Assembly: GCF_910588665.1 (NCBI RefSeq)
Contig: NZ_CAJUPR010000012.1
Span: 6,234-70,233 of the forward strand
Direction of reading: 5' to 3'
Length of the DNA: 64,000 bases
Source of the DNA: an uncultured Brachyspira sp.
GTDB taxonomy: Bacteria; Spirochaetota; Brachyspiria; Brachyspirales; Brachyspiraceae
How positions within the stretch are numbered: the first letter of the stretch is position 1; the number at the start of each line of letters is the position of its first letter. The notes below the pieces were generated by a model that saw only the letters and a list, made by a program, of their open reading frames with translations, did not search any database and was not told the origin of the DNA. Shown piece after piece: positions 63,548 through 64,000 of this stretch. The position numbers and the translations under genes were made by a program.

Positions 63548-63883
63548 CTAATGGACAAAAGTATTGATAAAATCAGCAATCCTTTCTGCACTATGTCCGT
63601 CGCAGGCAGACAAATGATTTTCTTTGAATACTTTGTAATTAGGATGATCTATTGATGCATTTCTTAAAGCCTTTAATATATCTTCTGCTTTTCCGCTTTC
63701 TACTATTTCGCCAGGCAGATCTTTTCTGTAATCTATAAAAAATCCTCTTTCATATTTATCTATATCATCAGCGGCAAAAACTACAGGTTTATTTAATAAT
63801 AACCTTTCCATAAATGCTGATGAGTAGTCTGTTATAATAACATCAGATATTATTAATAATTCTATAATATCTTTATGCGACAT
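63548..63883 (-). pseudogene. Truncated TagF-like gene (3' fragment)
   Basis: Only the last 111 codons of a TagF-like protein remain, beginning just before the conserved DVIITDYSSAFMERLL block. They end in FINTFVH without the pentanucleotide tail. The N-terminal two-thirds of the enzyme and the usual start are gone; spacer sequence that resembles the region upstream of 60731 abuts it. It can be read with an ATG at 63883, but it lacks the rest of the domain, so function is unlikely. It probably arose by recombination with the full-length gene. Confidence 0.7.
63662..63793. repeat. 132-bp identical segment, copy 2
   Basis: Second copy of 60998-61129, offset by 2664 bases, inside the truncated TagF-like gene. 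Confidence 0.92.
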
Positions 63884-63945
63884 ATTTATTATATTATGGT
63901 TAGTTTCTTTTTTTTAAAAGTGTATTAAAATACAGTAAATCATTG

Positions 63946-64000
63946 TTTTTTATGTAAAATATTTAATTAAAATAATTAAAAAATAAACTATGCAGCCGCT
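63946..64000. repeat. 55-bp direct repeat, copy 2, at the window edge
   Basis: Matches 60731-60785 exactly to the end of the window. Looser similarity extends left to about 63910. Confidence 0.9.
63988..64000 (-). CDS. 3' end of a gene leaving the window (probable TagF-like paralogue)
   Basis: By the repeat, the codons Ala-Ala-Ala and the TAG stop at 63988-63990 match the end of the TagF-like gene at 60773. A minus-strand gene with the same last residues therefore probably begins to the right of this window. Only 13 bases are seen, so identity is unproven. Confidence 0.35.

Overview
The window is AT-rich (roughly 70-75% A+T by eye) and carries spirochaete-type genes: a methyl-accepting chemotaxis protein, many lipoproteins with degenerate spirochaetal lipoboxes, a giant coiled-coil protein of the kind annotated in spirochaetes as SpiroCoCo, and long periplasm-directed proteins. 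Codon use, gene content and GGAG-type ribosome sites fit the genus Brachyspira. The genus call is an inference from gene families, not from a search. There is no rRNA, CRISPR array, prophage or complete insertion sequence.

Layout. 1-5.3 kb (minus): GDP-L-fucose synthase, a Na/Pi cotransporter, a TM2 protein and UvrB. 5.3-9.8 kb (minus): a decayed gene, then an envelope operon of a TPR protein, two LytM/M23 peptidase-like proteins and a membrane-anchored propeller protein. 9.9-12.8 kb (plus): tRNA-Cys immediately followed by a PASTA penicillin-binding protein and a PfkB sugar kinase. 12.8-15.3 kb (minus): a secreted protein, a transglutaminase-like TPR protein and a DUF151 nuclease-like protein with a UVR motif. 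15.4-22.6 kb (plus): an S55-like protein, a propeller protein, a GHL10 glycoside-hydrolase-like lipoprotein and MurF. 22.6-33.8 kb: housekeeping genes (trpS, ricT, hemolysin III, mnmH, an MCP, tsaB, a yaaR-like gene, a yggS-like gene), small lipoproteins and two decayed genes.

34.2-49.7 kb is a single 15.5-kb gene for a 5151-residue coiled-coil protein. It has an N-terminal membrane anchor, internal modules of about 600-760 residues and a C-terminal helix-turn-helix-like segment. 49.7-53.5 kb (minus) holds two related lipoproteins, dut, a GntP-type permease and HPr. 53.7-59.5 kb is a double-length UvrA, two UvrA units fused head to tail, with the second half diverged at positions that are normally conserved.

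59.6-64 kb (minus) is a lipoprotein followed by a polyol-phosphate surface-polymer locus. It contains a CDP-ribitol synthase-like bifunctional enzyme, a TagF-like polyol-phosphate transferase with seven copies of a pentanucleotide in its 3' end, a truncated second copy of the transferase, and 3'-end sequence repeated again at the window edge. This looks like a recombining, possibly phase-variable glycan locus. GDP-fucose synthase at the other end of the window also fits surface glycan synthesis.

The strongest candidates for something unusual are the giant protein with its internal duplication, the double UvrA with a degenerate second half, the repeat-tailed TagF locus, and a TTATGTTAA motif that recurs in several intergenic regions and forms a palindrome over the promoter of the giant gene.
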